This document shows positions 20,960-32,214 of a stretch of 64,000 nt of DNA, piece after piece; within the stretch, counting starts at the first letter, position 1, and the number at the start of each line of letters is the position of its first letter. The stretch comes from Prorocentrum cordatum (taxonomy: Eukaryota > Sar > Dinophyceae > Prorocentrales > Prorocentraceae): NCBI GenBank assembly GCA_963575745.1, contig CAUYUJ010000348.1:491210-555209 (forward strand), in the 5' to 3' direction. Position numbers and translations under genes: made by a program. Below the pieces are notes generated by a model that saw nothing but the letters and a program-made list of their open reading frames with translations, made no database searches and had not been told where the DNA came from.

Positions 20960-23900
20960 ATGGAGGGTGACGTCGACGTGGCATCCGCGGCGCGTGGGCA
21001 GCGGCGGCGGCGCCAGGTTGGTGGCGAGGGCGGGGCCATGCAGGTGGACGAGGACGGGGCGGGTGCCGTGGAGTCGGCAGCAGGACCAGCCTGGGCCATC
21101 TCAGCCCCTACGTCGCGGAGCATGGCCATGTGCGCGACGTGCCTCGGAGAGGTCCCCGCCAGGGCGCCTCGAGTACGCCGCGGCGGGCCTGGCGCACGGG
21201 TGCACCACATAGGGTGTGTGGCCCACCTGTGCGGCCCGGTCGAGGGTCTAGAGGGCTGGGCCTCCCTTCGCCCGGAGAGGCAGCTCGAGGCGCAAACTGC
21301 GCACGCAGCTGCGGGAGGAATGCGAGGAGGAGGAGGGGGAGAAGGTGGAGGAGTAGAGCCTGGGGCAGCCGCCCCCGCCCTGGCTGAGGAGGCCGCGGCT
21401 CCGCCGCAGCTGGAGCCGGGCGACGCGGTGCAGTACGGACAATTGCTGCACATGGGCTTCTAGGGCGGGATCTCCTGGGAAGAGCTGCACGACCCCATCC
21501 CTACGGTCCGCGTTGTGCCGGAGGCCGTCCGCTACGCGATTGCGGACCTCCGGAAGCCGTGCTCGGAGCGAGCGGGGGGCAGGAGGAGGCGCGGAACTTG
21601 AAGGCCTTTTGCTTTCTGGATCGGCTGCTTTTCGCGGCGGCGCGGAAGAGGAGAGGAGGAGCGCGAGGCCAACGAGGAGAGACGCTGGCGCGGACCCTTG
21701 CCAGACGCACCAGATTGGCTTGGGAGGGCGCGCGGGGCGTGCTGTGGCAGGAGTCGGCGGCGCCGCGCCCTGGGGAGGGCAGCGTTGCCCCGACTCAGGC
21801 ACAGCAACTGGCCAGAGACGTCGCGAGTGTGGCCGAGGCCTTCGCTGACGAAGACCTGCGGGAGGCTTTGAGGGTCGTGGGCGGCAGGCTCGAGCTGGCA
21901 CCCGACGCGAAAGCGCGGCGATGTCTCCCAGACCTCTTCCCCCGAGCTGAAGCTCAACCAGTGCTGCCTGAGAGCCGGCCGTCGGAGGAGGACACCGCAA
22001 GCTTTCTGGTGGAGCTGCAGAAGGCGTACCGCCACGCGCCTCGCAACAGAGGCGCGGGCCCCGGCGGGTCCAGGAACGAGCACTGGTCGTGGATGCCGGG
22101 GTACTCGGCGCACTGGGAAAGCTTCGCAGAAGTAGCGCTCAAGCTGCAGCTCGGACAGGTGGCCGCGGAGGTCCACGGGCCATGGCTGTCGGCGCGCATC
22201 CTGGCAGGCGACCGGGAGGAGCGGGACAAAGTCCGCCCCTTCGCCTTGGGGGGCGTGCACAGGCGGGCCGCGTCCAAGGCAGTCGGCCGCGTGTTCCGCA
22301 GCAGGGTCGCGGCAGCCCTCGGGGGCAAGGAGTACTCAGTCGGGGAAGCACGTGGGGCGGAGCGCATGCACAAGGCGGCACTCCTGGACCTCGACACCCG
22401 GCCTGGGTGCTGCAAGCTCGCGCTGGACGTGAGCAATGCCCACAGCGAGTTTTGCCGCGAGGCCGCCGCCAGGGCGGTTCAGGAGTTGGTCCCTGACCTG
22501 CTCCCGTGGACCCGCCTGGCCCTGAGCACCGCCACCGAGCACGTTCGCGTCGCGCGGGACGGCACGAGGACGCAGCTCCCGAAGGAGCGCGGCGGAGACC
22601 AAGGGGACGGCCTGACCAACATGGTCTTCCCGCTCTGCTGCAAGAAGGTGGTGGATGCCGTGGAGCGCGCGGCGGGCCTCGAAACGGACCCTGGGAGGAG
22701 CTACGCCTACCAGGACGACCTCGACGTCGTCTGTGCCACGGCGGCCGCGCAGCCCGCAGAGGAGGCGTTCGGGCGGGCTTGCGCCGAAGTGCGACTGCGG
22801 CCCAACCCGTCGAAGGCCAAGCTGAGTCCTGGCAGGGAGGTGCCGGTGGCCGCGTTGACGGGCCGGTGGGAGGTGGAGCCGCGGGCGCTCGTCCTAAGGC
22901 ACGGGACCTTCCCGGCGGTGCCCGCGGCCCCTGCTGTCGCCCCAGCCGCGGGGAGCATCCTGGCCGAGGGGAGCCCAGAGGTGTCCGCGCTGGCAGAGAA
23001 GCGCGCGCGCTTCTTCCTGCGGCTGCGCCAGCTGCAGGCGGCGGGACTCGACCGACAGACTGCTGCGGCGCTGCTCCGACTCAAGACGGGCTCTGACTAC
23101 ACGTTCGTGGCCCGCACTTGTGGCATCCCGGAGGCTGAGGCCCGGGCCATGGACGCAGCGCTAGCGGCGGAGGCGCAGCACGCCCTCGGACTACAACAGC
23201 TGAGCAGCACGGCGGGCAAGCAGCTCTTCCTCGCTGGGAAGGACGGCGGCGCTGGGTTCCAGAGCGTGGAGCTGACCGCGCCTGCCGCCCACGCCGCTTC
23301 CTGGCACCACAGCGTGCCGCACTGCCTGAGCAGGCTGGGACTGACGGACGCCAGCGCCCTGGCCGCCCTCAGCCCCTGGGCGAGGCGCTGCCTCCCTGCG
23401 GCCACGGCCACGCTGCAGGAGGCGCTGGGGGACACTACGGCCCAGGTGGGCGACGAAGGACTGGCAGCAACGCAGCACTCACTGGCTACGGCCCCTCTCG
23501 CTGCGGCTGCCCGCCTGGTCGCCGACCTCGCGGCAGGCGAGGGCCCTCCCGCGGCGGCTGCCTTGCGCTCAGCAGGGGGGCAGGGGCGAGCGGCTGGCTG
23601 CAGGCCCCCACGAAGGCGCGCCACCGCCTGAGCAACGCGCAGTTCAGCATCGCAATGGGAGTTCGCCTGAACCTCGACCTGCCGGGCTGCACTGGGCTCT
23701 GCCAGCACCGCCACCCCAATGGCGGGACTTGTGGCGCGCCGCTCGACCCGAAGGGCAGACACGCGCGGGCCTGCCCGGTCGGCGGCTGGCTCGTCCGCCG
23801 GCACGACGCGGGGTGCGCAGCGCTCGCGGAGTGGTGCGAGGCGCAGGGCTGCTCGGTGCACCGCGAGGTGCTGCTCCCGCACGCCTCTCCGCAGAGCCCC

Positions 23901-24300
23901 GAGGCGCGCATGGACCTAGTGATCCACGCGCCCGGCGCCGCTGGACCGCTTTTGGTCGACCTCGCGGTCGTCAGCGCGGTTTCCCAGGACGCCTTGGCGC
24001 TCGGGGCTGCGAGGAGGGACGGGGCTGCCGCAGCAGCAGCGGAAAGAAGGAAGCGAGCTCGCTATCCTCTGGTGCCCGTGCTGCCCTTCGTAGTGGAGGA
24101 CCACGGGCGGCTGGGGGAGGAAGCGGCGGCCCTCGCCAAGAGGCTGGCGCCTGCTGACGACGCGGGGCGTTCGGCGGCCATCCGCGAGCTCCAGCAGGCC
24201 CTTGGCTGCGTGCTGCAGCGGCACGCTGCGGACGCGGTGCTGGCCGCCACCCAGGCCAGGCCCTGGCGGGCGGCCGCCGCGCTCCGGGCGGCGCCCAGCG
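20960..24300 (+). pseudogene. Non-LTR retrotransposon: RT, zinc knuckle and REL endonuclease
   Basis: Three reading-frame pieces make one element. Piece 1 (ATG at 20,960, stop at 21,463) has an N-terminal CATC...HHIGC cysteine/histidine cluster. The same frame continues past that TAG with coding-like sequence to about 21,590. Piece 2 (21,559-23,631) is the RT: GPGG at residue 167, RPFALG at 226, motif A LALDVSNAHSEF (D290), motif B GGDQGDGLTN (345), motif C YQDD (384-387) and motif D RPNPSKAKL (414). A -1 frame change in the G-run near 23,575-23,586 joins piece 3, which has a C-x9-C-x9-H-x3-C knuckle, then EARMDL and VDLAVV, matching a PD-(D/E)XK restriction-enzyme-like endonuclease as in R2/R4-type elements. 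The catalytic residues look intact, so it is a recent relic, or the breaks are sequencing errors. The 3' end is approximate. Confidence 0.85.
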
Positions 24301-24794
24301 GGCGGCGGGGCGGCGCGCCGGGGAGCCAGGCTGCGGCTGGGGGCTGGGGGGCTGCAGGGGGCCTGCGGGGCGGCTGGGCTGCGGGCGCGCGCGGGCAAGG
24401 CCGGGGGCGCCGCTGCGAGCTGGAGGAGGCTCGCGGACCGGCAGGGCAGCGGGCGAGCGGCGGAGGGGCGCGAGCGCTGGAGGCCGCTGCCCACAACCGT
24501 TTCGGGGTCGGCTGCTCCCCAGGGCCGTCGACGGGCGGACCCCTGGCTTGCCAGGGGCGTGGGCTCGTCCCCCCTGGGGAGAGAAAAGGGTACGGGTCCC
24601 CCGACGGGGGGGCAGCCCCCGTACCTGGCGCCGATGTCGGGGTGGTGTCGTGCGGCGGCGGCCTCCCCTTGCGGTGGGGCTGCGCCGGAGGCGCCTGGCG
24701 GTGGGACCGCACCGGAGGCGCCTGGCGGTGGGACCGCACCGCGGGCGGCGGCGGCTGGGGCGCGTAGGTGGCGCGGACACGTGGTCCGCTGCTG

Positions 24795-24975
24795 GAGGAG
24801 GAGGAGGAGGAGGAGGAGGAGGAGGAGGAGGAGGAGGAGGAAGGAGGAGGAGGAGGAGGAGGAGGAGGAGGAGGAGGAGGAGGAGGAGGAGGGGAGGAGG
24901 AGGAGGAGGAGGAGGAGGAGGAGGAGGAGGAGGAGGAGGAGGAGTAGGAGGAGGAGGAGGAGGAGGAGGAGGAGC
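24795..24975 (+). repeat. (GGA)n run after the RT element
   Basis: About 180 bp of GGA on the coding strand of the preceding retrotransposon, starting within about 50 bp of its last open frame. Possibly its tail. Confidence 0.9.
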
Positions 24976-25206
24976 AGGACGGGCGGACGGGTGAGTCGTC
25001 CGCTTCCCCCCGGGAAGCGTCCCAGACCTCCCTGTCCACGCTGCGGCAGGGGGGCACGACGGGGGGCGTCTGGGGCTGCCCTCCCCCCTGGCCGAGACAG
25101 CCAGGGCGCAGGCACCGCGCCTGGGCCCAGGGCGGGCTTGGCCAGGAGCGGTGGACGTGTGCAGATCGCGCCGCCCCAAAGTCCCTCGGGGCCCTCGCCC
25201 CCCCCC

Positions 25207-25396
25207 CCCGACTTCGGATCCGCCGTGCGCTGGCGGACTCTCGGGACACAGCCCGACATGCAGCCCCCCGCCCGACTTCGGATCCGCCGTACGCTGGCGG
25301 ACTCTCGGGACATTGCCCGACATGCACCCCCCGCCCGACTTCGGATCCGCCGTATGCTGGCGGATTCTCGGGAAGTTGCCCGACATGCACCCCAGA
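25207..25396 (+). repeat. Three tandem copies of a 63-64 bp unit
   Basis: CCCGACTTCGGATCCGCCGT starts at 25,207, 25,271 and 25,334. Each unit has GCTGGCGGA(C/T)TCTCGGGA, then GCCCGACATGCA. Confidence 0.95.
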
Positions 25397-25589
25397 AGAA
25401 GCGAAAGAGTAGGGCGGGAATTGCTGCCTCAAATCGGATGGGCATCTCCGCCAAAGTATGGCGGGAACAGCGACGGCAGAGCTGGGCGGAATCAAAGGAG
25501 CTCGAACAGTAGGGCGGGTATCTTTGCCCTGCTCACGAAATCGCCCGACAAGTGCAAGCTTTCCGAGGTCAAGGCGTGGTCTTCGAGTG

Positions 25590-25685
25590 AAGCTCGGGCC
25601 TCTGGCTGCCGTTGGGGACGATCCAGGCACGCCCGGACGCCTCTCGGCCAGGCGCAGCTGCTGGAATGCATCCCGAGGCTGGAGA
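25590..25685 (-). repeat. Dispersed repeat family J copy
   Basis: On the minus strand: CCTCGGGATGCATTCCAGCA, GCTGCGCCTGGCCGAG and GCCAGAGGCCCGAGCT. It matches 28,834-28,922 and 34,185-34,268 on the plus strand. The AGTAGGGCGG(G/A)A boxes just before it also recur near 34,380-34,440, so the shared unit is longer. Confidence 0.75.
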
Positions 25686-25799
25686 ACTGCTGAGAACAGA
25701 CGAAGACGTGCGAAAACCTCCAGCCTCAGAATTTCCGTCCTACCTCGAAAACTGAGAAACGTCCGAAAACCGTGAACCTCGAACACCCGAATACCACTA

Positions 25800-26155
25800 C
25801 GAGAAGGGAGGAGGGAGGAGGGAGGAGGGAGGAAAGAGAGGAGGGAGGAGGATGGATGAGGGATGAGGGATGAGGGAGGGAGGAGGGAGGAGGGAGGAGG
25901 GAGAGGAGGGATGAGGGAGGAGGAGAAGGAGGAGGAGGAGGAGGAGCAGAGGAGGAGGAGGAGGAGGAGGAGGGGAGAAGGGGAAGCAGAGGAGAAGAGG
26001 GAGAGGGAGGAGGAGAAGGAGGAGGAGGAGGAGAGGAGCAATGGAGGGGGAGGAGGAGGGGGAGGAGGAGGAAGCAGAGGAGAAAGAGGAGGAGGAGGAG
26101 GAGGTAGAGGAGGAGGAGGAGGAGGAGGAGGAGGAGGAGCAATGGAGGGGGAGGA
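25800..26155 (+). repeat. (GGA)n with GGAGGGA and GGATGAGG variants
   Basis: Purine-only strand with imperfect GGAGGGA repeats, then GGA. Confidence 0.9.
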
Positions 26156-26384
26156 ACTCTGGGTCGGCGGTCGCGGCGGCAGCGCCGACGGCGGCGGAGC
26201 CACTGCCGGCGGTGGCGAACGCGCGCCGAGGCGCGGTGTGCCGGGGCGGCGCGCGCGGGGCGCGGGCACGCCTCCTGAAGCGGAGGGCCGCGGCGCCTGG
26301 CAGCTGGGCCGCACGGCCGGGCGTCCTGGCGCGGGTCGAACGCGCCCGCCGGGCGCGGGTCGAACGCCAGTCGGGTCATGGCGG

Positions 26385-26575
26385 GAGGAGGAGAGAGGAG
26401 GGATAAGGGAGAGGAGGAGAAACAGGAGGAGGAGGAGAAGTATGAAGAGGAACGAGCAGGAGGAGGAGGAGGAGGAGGAGGAGGAGGAGGAGGAGGAGGA
26501 GGAGGAGGAGGAGCGAGGAGGACGAGGAGGACGAGCGAGGAGGAGCGAGGAGGACAAGGACGAGGAGGAGGCTCT
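26385..26575 (+). repeat. (GGA)n microsatellite
   Basis: Mostly GGA, with GACGA patches at the right. Confidence 0.9.
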
Positions 26576-26697
26576 GGGATGGTTAGGGCCCAATGGATCG
26601 GGCACACGCCAACATGGATCACGGATCCGTGGAACTGGCGAATGGGCGCCAGATCCATGGATCGGAAGAAATACCTAGATTCCCTCGGTCATACACA

Positions 26698-27125
26698 AAT
26701 CGCGACGGCCGACTTTTTGCTATGTCCAGCCCCCTGGTGGCCCCTGCCTGGGCCCCAAGGCCGTGAAGGAACGACTCGGGGTGGAAAACCAGTCCCAGGG
26801 AACGGGGCGAGACCTCTGGGGGTCGGCGTCATGAACAAAAATGAGGAGGAGGAGGAGAAGGAGGAGGAGGAGGAGGAGGAGGAGGAGGAGGAGGAGGAGG
26901 AGGAGGGAGGAGGAGGAGGAGGAGGAGGAGGGAGCAGAAGGAGTGAAAGAGGAGGAGGAGGAGGCGGAGGAGGAGGAGGAGGAAGAGGGGGAGGAGGAGG
27001 CGAGCAGGAGGAGGAGGAGGAGGAGGAGGAGAAGGAGGAGGAGGAGGAGGAGGAGGAGGAGGAGGAGGAGGAGGAGGAGGGGGAGGAGGTGGAGGAGCAG
27101 GAGGAGGAGGAGGAGGAGGAGGAGA
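26698..27125 (-). repeat. Truncated family A element running into (GGA)n
   Basis: A minus-oriented copy (GGCCCCTGCCTGGGCCCC, AACGACTCGGGGTGGAAAAC, GGGCGAGACCTCTGGGGGTC) stops in its terminal hairpin at GCGTCATGAACAAAAATGA. It is followed at once by about 285 bp of (GGA)n. The remaining terminal bases and the CCCAGA end are missing. Confidence 0.8.
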
Positions 27126-27169
27126 AACGAGCGCGCCAGGCGCGGTCGCGGCGCGCCCAGGCCTTGAGG

Positions 27170-27710
27170 TCGCGCCGTGGCAAAACAAGTCACGGCGCGG
27201 GCGGCGGGGGCCGCGAGCAGGTCTCGCACGTGCACGCGCCAGGCGCATGTTGTAGACCCCCTCCGCGCACGTGCCTTTACATGTGAAGAGTCCGCCGACC
27301 ACCTGTTGGATACCCTCCTCGGCGCTGCACGCGTGAACACACGTCCCACATGCGCACGCGCCAGACGCATCTTGGACCCCCCTCCGCGCACGTATGTTCA
27401 CGTCCAGGGTATCCGCCGACCACTTGCCGAAGTCGAAACACAGATGCATACAGACGCCAAACGCATGGATATCCCTTTTCGCGTCTACGCACGTGAAGAC
27501 GCGTCCCAAATGCTCACGCGCCAGACGCACGCTGGATACAGCCCGCCATGCTCGCATGCTTGAGTATCCCGCAGCCCACACATTGGATCTCCATAGTAGC
27601 GCCTTTGCACGTGAAAACACATCCCACATGCGCACGCGCCAGGCGCAAGTTCGATACCCCCTACGCGCCCAGACTTGCACGTGTGAAGCATCCACCAGTT
27701 GCATGTCGAC
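27170..27710. repeat. Degenerate tandem repeat, about 120-bp unit
   Basis: The core CACATGCGCACGCGCCAG, then (A/G)CGCA, recurs at about 27,231, 27,351, 27,511 and 27,629. Each is followed by a GATACCCCCT-like block and CGCGCACGTG-type palindromes. One unit has about 40 bp extra. Confidence 0.85.
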
Positions 27711-27719
27711 GACAATGAC

Positions 27720-27812
27720 GAACACACGCCAACGACGACGAGGACGACGACGACAACGACGACGGCGGCGGCTGCGGCAACGACGACGCCGACTAGCACG
27801 ACGACAACCACA

Positions 27813-27889
<77 letters not shown>

Positions 27890-27918
27890 CACGACGCCTA
27901 CAAACGACGACGACGTCA

Positions 27919-27983
<65 letters not shown>

Positions 27984-28090
27984 CGCGACAACTACAACAA
28001 CGACGACGACGACAACGACGACGACGGCCACGACAACTACACTAACTAGAAAGACGGCGACGCCGACGACGCCGCCGAAGACGACGACGA

Positions 28091-28125
<35 letters not shown>

Positions 28126-28438
28126 ACGACGAGGCGCACGGCTCGACGTCGTGGCGGCGCTCCAGCGCCCGGCACTGCGGCCGCCGCGGCCGCCGCCGTG
28201 CGCGGCATGGCCCGCCACCGCCGCGCCGCGAGGGCCGGGGCGTGGCCGCCCGCGCGCCGCGCGTGCGCCCCGCGCGCGCGCCACGCGTGCGCGCCCTGCG
28301 GGCAGCGAGGGGCGCAGGCCGCCCAGCGTGCTGACAGAATCGCGTCGTCGTCGCCGCCGCCGCCGCCGCCGTCGCCGTCGCCGTCTCCCGCGTCGCCGCC
28401 GCCGCCGCCGCCGCCGCCGCCGTCGTCGTCGTCGCCGC

Positions 28439-28474
<36 letters not shown>

Positions 28475-28492
28475 GGCTGTGGTCGTCGTTGC

Positions 28493-28545
<53 letters not shown>

Positions 28546-28562
28546 CCGTGGTCGTGGTCGTG

Positions 28563-28618
<56 letters not shown>

Positions 28619-28640
28619 TATCGTCGTCGCCGAGGATGGA
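27720..28640. repeat. (GAC)n and (GTC)n arrays facing each other
   Basis: (ACG)n runs from about 27,730 to 28,135. About 200 bp of GC-rich unique sequence follows, then (GTC)n from about 28,345 to 28,630. The right array includes (GTGGTC)n at about 28,495-28,565. The arrays are complementary, giving a potential hairpin with arms of about 290 bp or more. Confidence 0.95.
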
Positions 28641-28833
28641 GTGACTTTCGGCCGGCAGGACTCTTCTGGAGTTCGGGCTTCGAAGCCCGAGATCGGGGCA
28701 GTGGAGAAGAGACCGGGACGAAACCAGCTGGCCCCAGGGAGGCGGCCTGGAGCTCTGCGGCCGGGGCGCGGGGCCCACACCCCCAGCGCGCCCACACGGA
28801 AGCTCCAGCTGCTTCCTGTGAGGTGCCTCCGCC

Positions 28834-28922
28834 TCGGGAGGCTTTTTCCAGCAGCCGCGCCTCGCCAGAGGCGCTCCGCGGGCGTGGCGGAGGCGCCACG
28901 GACGGCCGCCAAAGGCCCAAGC
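28834..28922 (+). repeat. Family J copy
   Basis: CCTCGGGAGGCTTTTTCCAG, then CAGCCGCGCCTCGCC and GGACGGCCGCCAAAGGCCC. Confidence 0.75.
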
Positions 28923-29560
28923 CGTGGCACGATAGGCCCAGACCTCCGACGACCTGACCTGTGCGACCTTGGGCCTTTGTTCTCGATCGCGGCCCTCGGA
29001 GGCCACGCCTGGGCCCCAGGGCCATGACAGACGGATCCACCGCGGCTGCTTCGCTTCGGCGCCTTCTCTGCGAGAGCGGCGCCCATGCATCGCACCGTGC
29101 CTGCACTCCCTCCAGGCCCCGGCCCAGCACGGCACGGTCCACACATCGTCCTGTGCGGCCCCGAGGGCCGACGCCTGTGCGGCGAAGCCTTGACGTTGCC
29201 GGCGCGGGCGGGGCCCATTGCACTACTCGACAGGCGAGCGACGGACGACGGACGAACGACGGGAGGTGCGCGCGGGAGGGGCGAGGGGGGAAGGGGGCGA
29301 GGGAGGGACGCGCGCGCCCGCGCGGGCACTCAGCGAGGGGCGCGCGCAGCTCCTGTGCACACGTGTCGTCCGCGGAACCGCTCCGCGCCTCGGGCCAGAG
29401 GCGGTGTGGAAGCAACTCGCCGCCCTCGGCACCCCCGTGGGGCCCTCGCCGGGCCACGCGCCCGCGGGGACGCCAGAACACGGCCCGGGGCCGGCCCTTG
29501 GGGAAGGGTCGGCACCTCCAGGGGTCCCGATGATCTTGGCCCACCCCGCCCTTGATCCCA
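28923..29560. other. GC-rich, no supportable gene
   Basis: All frames are open because stop codons are scarce. Composition is Arg/Pro/Ala-dominated on both strands, with no recognisable domain. Confidence 0.4.
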
Positions 29561-29564
29561 GGAG

Positions 29565-29930
29565 GAGGGGGAGGAGGAGGAGGAGGAGGAGGAGGAGGAG
29601 GACGAGGAGGAGGAGAAGGAGGAGGAGCAGCAGCAGCAGCAGCAGTGAGGATCAGTGGGAGAGGCAAAGGAGGAGGAGGGGGCGGAGGAAGAGGAGGGCC
29701 CGCAGCAGAAGCCGCCCTCCTTCCCTCCTCTGCCTCCTCCTCCTCCTCCTCCTCCCTCCTCCTCCCTCCTCCTCCACCCCTCCTCCTCCTCCTCCTCCTC
29801 CTCCTCCTCCTTCTCTCCTCCTCCTCTCCTCCTCCGCCCCCTCCTCTCCTCCTGCTCCTCATCCTCCTCCTCCTCTCCTCCTCCTCCTCCTCCTCCTCCT
29901 CCTCCTCCTCCTCCACCCCACCCTCCACCC
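29565..29930. repeat. (GGA)n, (GCA)n and (TCC)n cluster
   Basis: GGA at about 29,565-29,628, (GCA)7 at about 29,626-29,646, and TCC from about 29,730 to 29,915. The GGA and TCC runs are complementary. Confidence 0.9.
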
Positions 29931-30163
29931 AGCCCTCCGCCTTCCTCCTCGATCTCCGCGCCTTCCTTCAGGCGTGCTGCAACGGACCGGCAACGCTCTT
30001 CTCCCCGCCCCCGGCGTGGCCGAAAAAATCGGAAAACAAGACGCTGGGGTTGAACAGGTCAGGTTCCTTCGAAAATCTGAGCGTCGAGCACGCCAGGGCC
30101 CACTGCTTGGGGCCCGGGTTGGCCAACCGCACGCTGTTCCCTGAGACCCGACGCTGCGGCAGA

Positions 30164-30348
30164 CCCAGACCCCCGACGTCATGATTTTTTCATGACGCGA
30201 CCCCCAAAGGTCTGGACCCCTTCCCCGGGACCGGTTTTTCGTTCTGAGTCGTTTTTTGACGGTCCCGAGGCCCGGTAAGGGCCCTTGGAGGCTGAAAATA
30301 GCGAAAAACCTCCCGTCGTGATTTTTTCACAACGCGAGGGGGTCTGGG
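30164..30348 (+). repeat. Family A element, full length
   Basis: CCCAGACCCCCGACGTCATG to GAGGGGGTCTGGG, 185 bp. It has both terminal inverted repeats and the terminal hairpins TCATGA-TTTTTT-CATGA and GTCGTGA-TTTTTT-CAC. Confidence 0.95.
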
Positions 30349-30357
30349 GAGTGCAAG

Positions 30358-30445
30358 GTCGAGAACAGTCGCAACCAGATCCCTAGACCCCCATCTTCTG
30401 CCGCATGTTTCGGGCCGGGTCGATACGCGACGGTCCTGCGGCCCA
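30358..30445 (+). repeat. Dispersed repeat family M copy
   Basis: GTCGCAACCAGATCCCTAGA, then TCTGCCGCATGTTTCGGGCC and GACGGTCCTGCGGCCC. Wedged between two family A elements. Confidence 0.6.
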
Positions 30446-30448
30446 GAA

Positions 30449-30641
30449 CCCAGACCCCCGACGTCGTGACGTTTTCACGACGTCGACCCCCCCCCCCGAG
30501 GTCTGGACCCTCTCCCCGGGACCGGCTTTTCGTCCTGAGTCGTTTTTTGACGGTCCCGAGGCCCGGGAAGGGCCCCCGGAGGCCGAAAACAGCGAAAAGC
30601 CTCCGTCGCGATATGTTTTCCACGACGCGAGGAGGTCTGGG
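30449..30641 (+). repeat. Family A element, full length
   Basis: CCCAGACCCCCGACGTCGTG to GAGGAGGTCTGGG, 193 bp, with all core boxes. Confidence 0.95.
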
Positions 30642-31130
30642 AATCGGGCAGGAGCGCCCGGCTTGAAAAAAATGGCAGCGCCCGCATCTCAGGCTTCGTC
30701 GCCGCGGCACATGGCGGTCGCACGGCGCGGGCGGGCCACGGTTTTGGGCGGGGGTCGCACATGGCAAACGACATGCAGCGGAGACGAGGGGAGGGGACGA
30801 GCGTTAGGTCGGGCGCGTTCCCCCAGACAGGGGGATTTCGGGCGACTTTTTGTTTTTTCGTTTGTTAGAGAAGCTCAACAAATACCCCCCAAATGGTCGA
30901 AAATGGTCAAGACATCGTCCCCATATTATCTTTTGGACTATTTTGGAATACTCCTCCTGTAGAGGGACAGGCCCGATTTAAGACGAGCGCGGCCGAGGCG
31001 AGGGGGCTGCCAGGGCACGCAGGCGCGCCGAGCGTGCACGCCTTCCGCAGGTGCGGCGGCCCAGGCTCCCGGCTGGAGCCGTGCACGGCGGTGAGGAGGC
31101 ACCCCGACGTCGGATCCGCCGCACCTCGTC

Positions 31131-31292
31131 CCCAGACCTCCTCGCGTCGTGAAAAAATCACGACGGGAAGTTTTTCGCCATTTGAGGCCTCTGACGGCCC
31201 TTGCCCGGCCTCGGGATCGTTAAAAAACCGAATCGGGATGAAAAACCGGTCCCGGGGAAGGGGTCGGGACCTCTGGGGGTCGCGTCATGAAA

Positions 31293-31297
<5 letters not shown>
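31131..31297 (-). repeat. Family A element, minus copy broken by (CA)n
   Basis: CCCAGACCTCCTCGCGTCGT to GGGGGTCGCGTCATGAAAAA, then ATCA passes directly into CACACA. The last 18 or so bases of the element are replaced by the microsatellite. Confidence 0.9.
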
Positions 31298-31850
<553 letters not shown>

Positions 31851-32089
31851 ACAGAGAAGAAAACGGAAGAGCACGGCGCGCCCCCCTGCGGCAGCAGCGC
31901 GGCAGCCGTGCGGGGGTGGCGCGGCCGTCCTCTGCTGCCCGCAGCGGCACCGGCGGGCCCTCCTCGGCCCCCACGCGCGCGTCGCCCGCGGCGTCCCGCG
32001 GAGCTCCTCTGCAGCCCCCCCCTCCTCGAGGGCCCCCTTCTAGAGGGCAGGAGGCGGGGGGAGGAGGACAAGGAGGATGAGAAAGGCGA

Positions 32090-32210
32090 CCCTCGACCTG
32101 CATCCTCCGCACCTTCCGCACAGAAGGTGCCGCCGCTTTGGCTTCGACGCTGGCCGCCGCTGCGGCCGCGGCGGCGGCCGCGCGAAGGTGCGGAAGGTGC
32201 AGGTCGAGGG
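32090..32210. repeat. Foldback element B, best copy
   Basis: CCCTCGACCTGCATCCTCCG, then CACCTTCCGCAC, is inverted against GTGCGGAAGGTGCAGGTCG, then AGGG. It is 121 bp with a GGCCGCTGCGGCCGCGGC centre. Confidence 0.9.
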
Positions 32211-32214
32211 TCAG

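Noticed and set aside
24062-26605. 847-codon minus-strand frame opposite the REL endonuclease
   Set aside because: Antisense of a recognised domain and of TCC runs. Its composition is Pro/Ser/Arg only.
27699-28049. Thr- and Asp-rich frame across the (GAC)n array
   Set aside because: Pure trinucleotide translation. The composition follows the repeat phase only.
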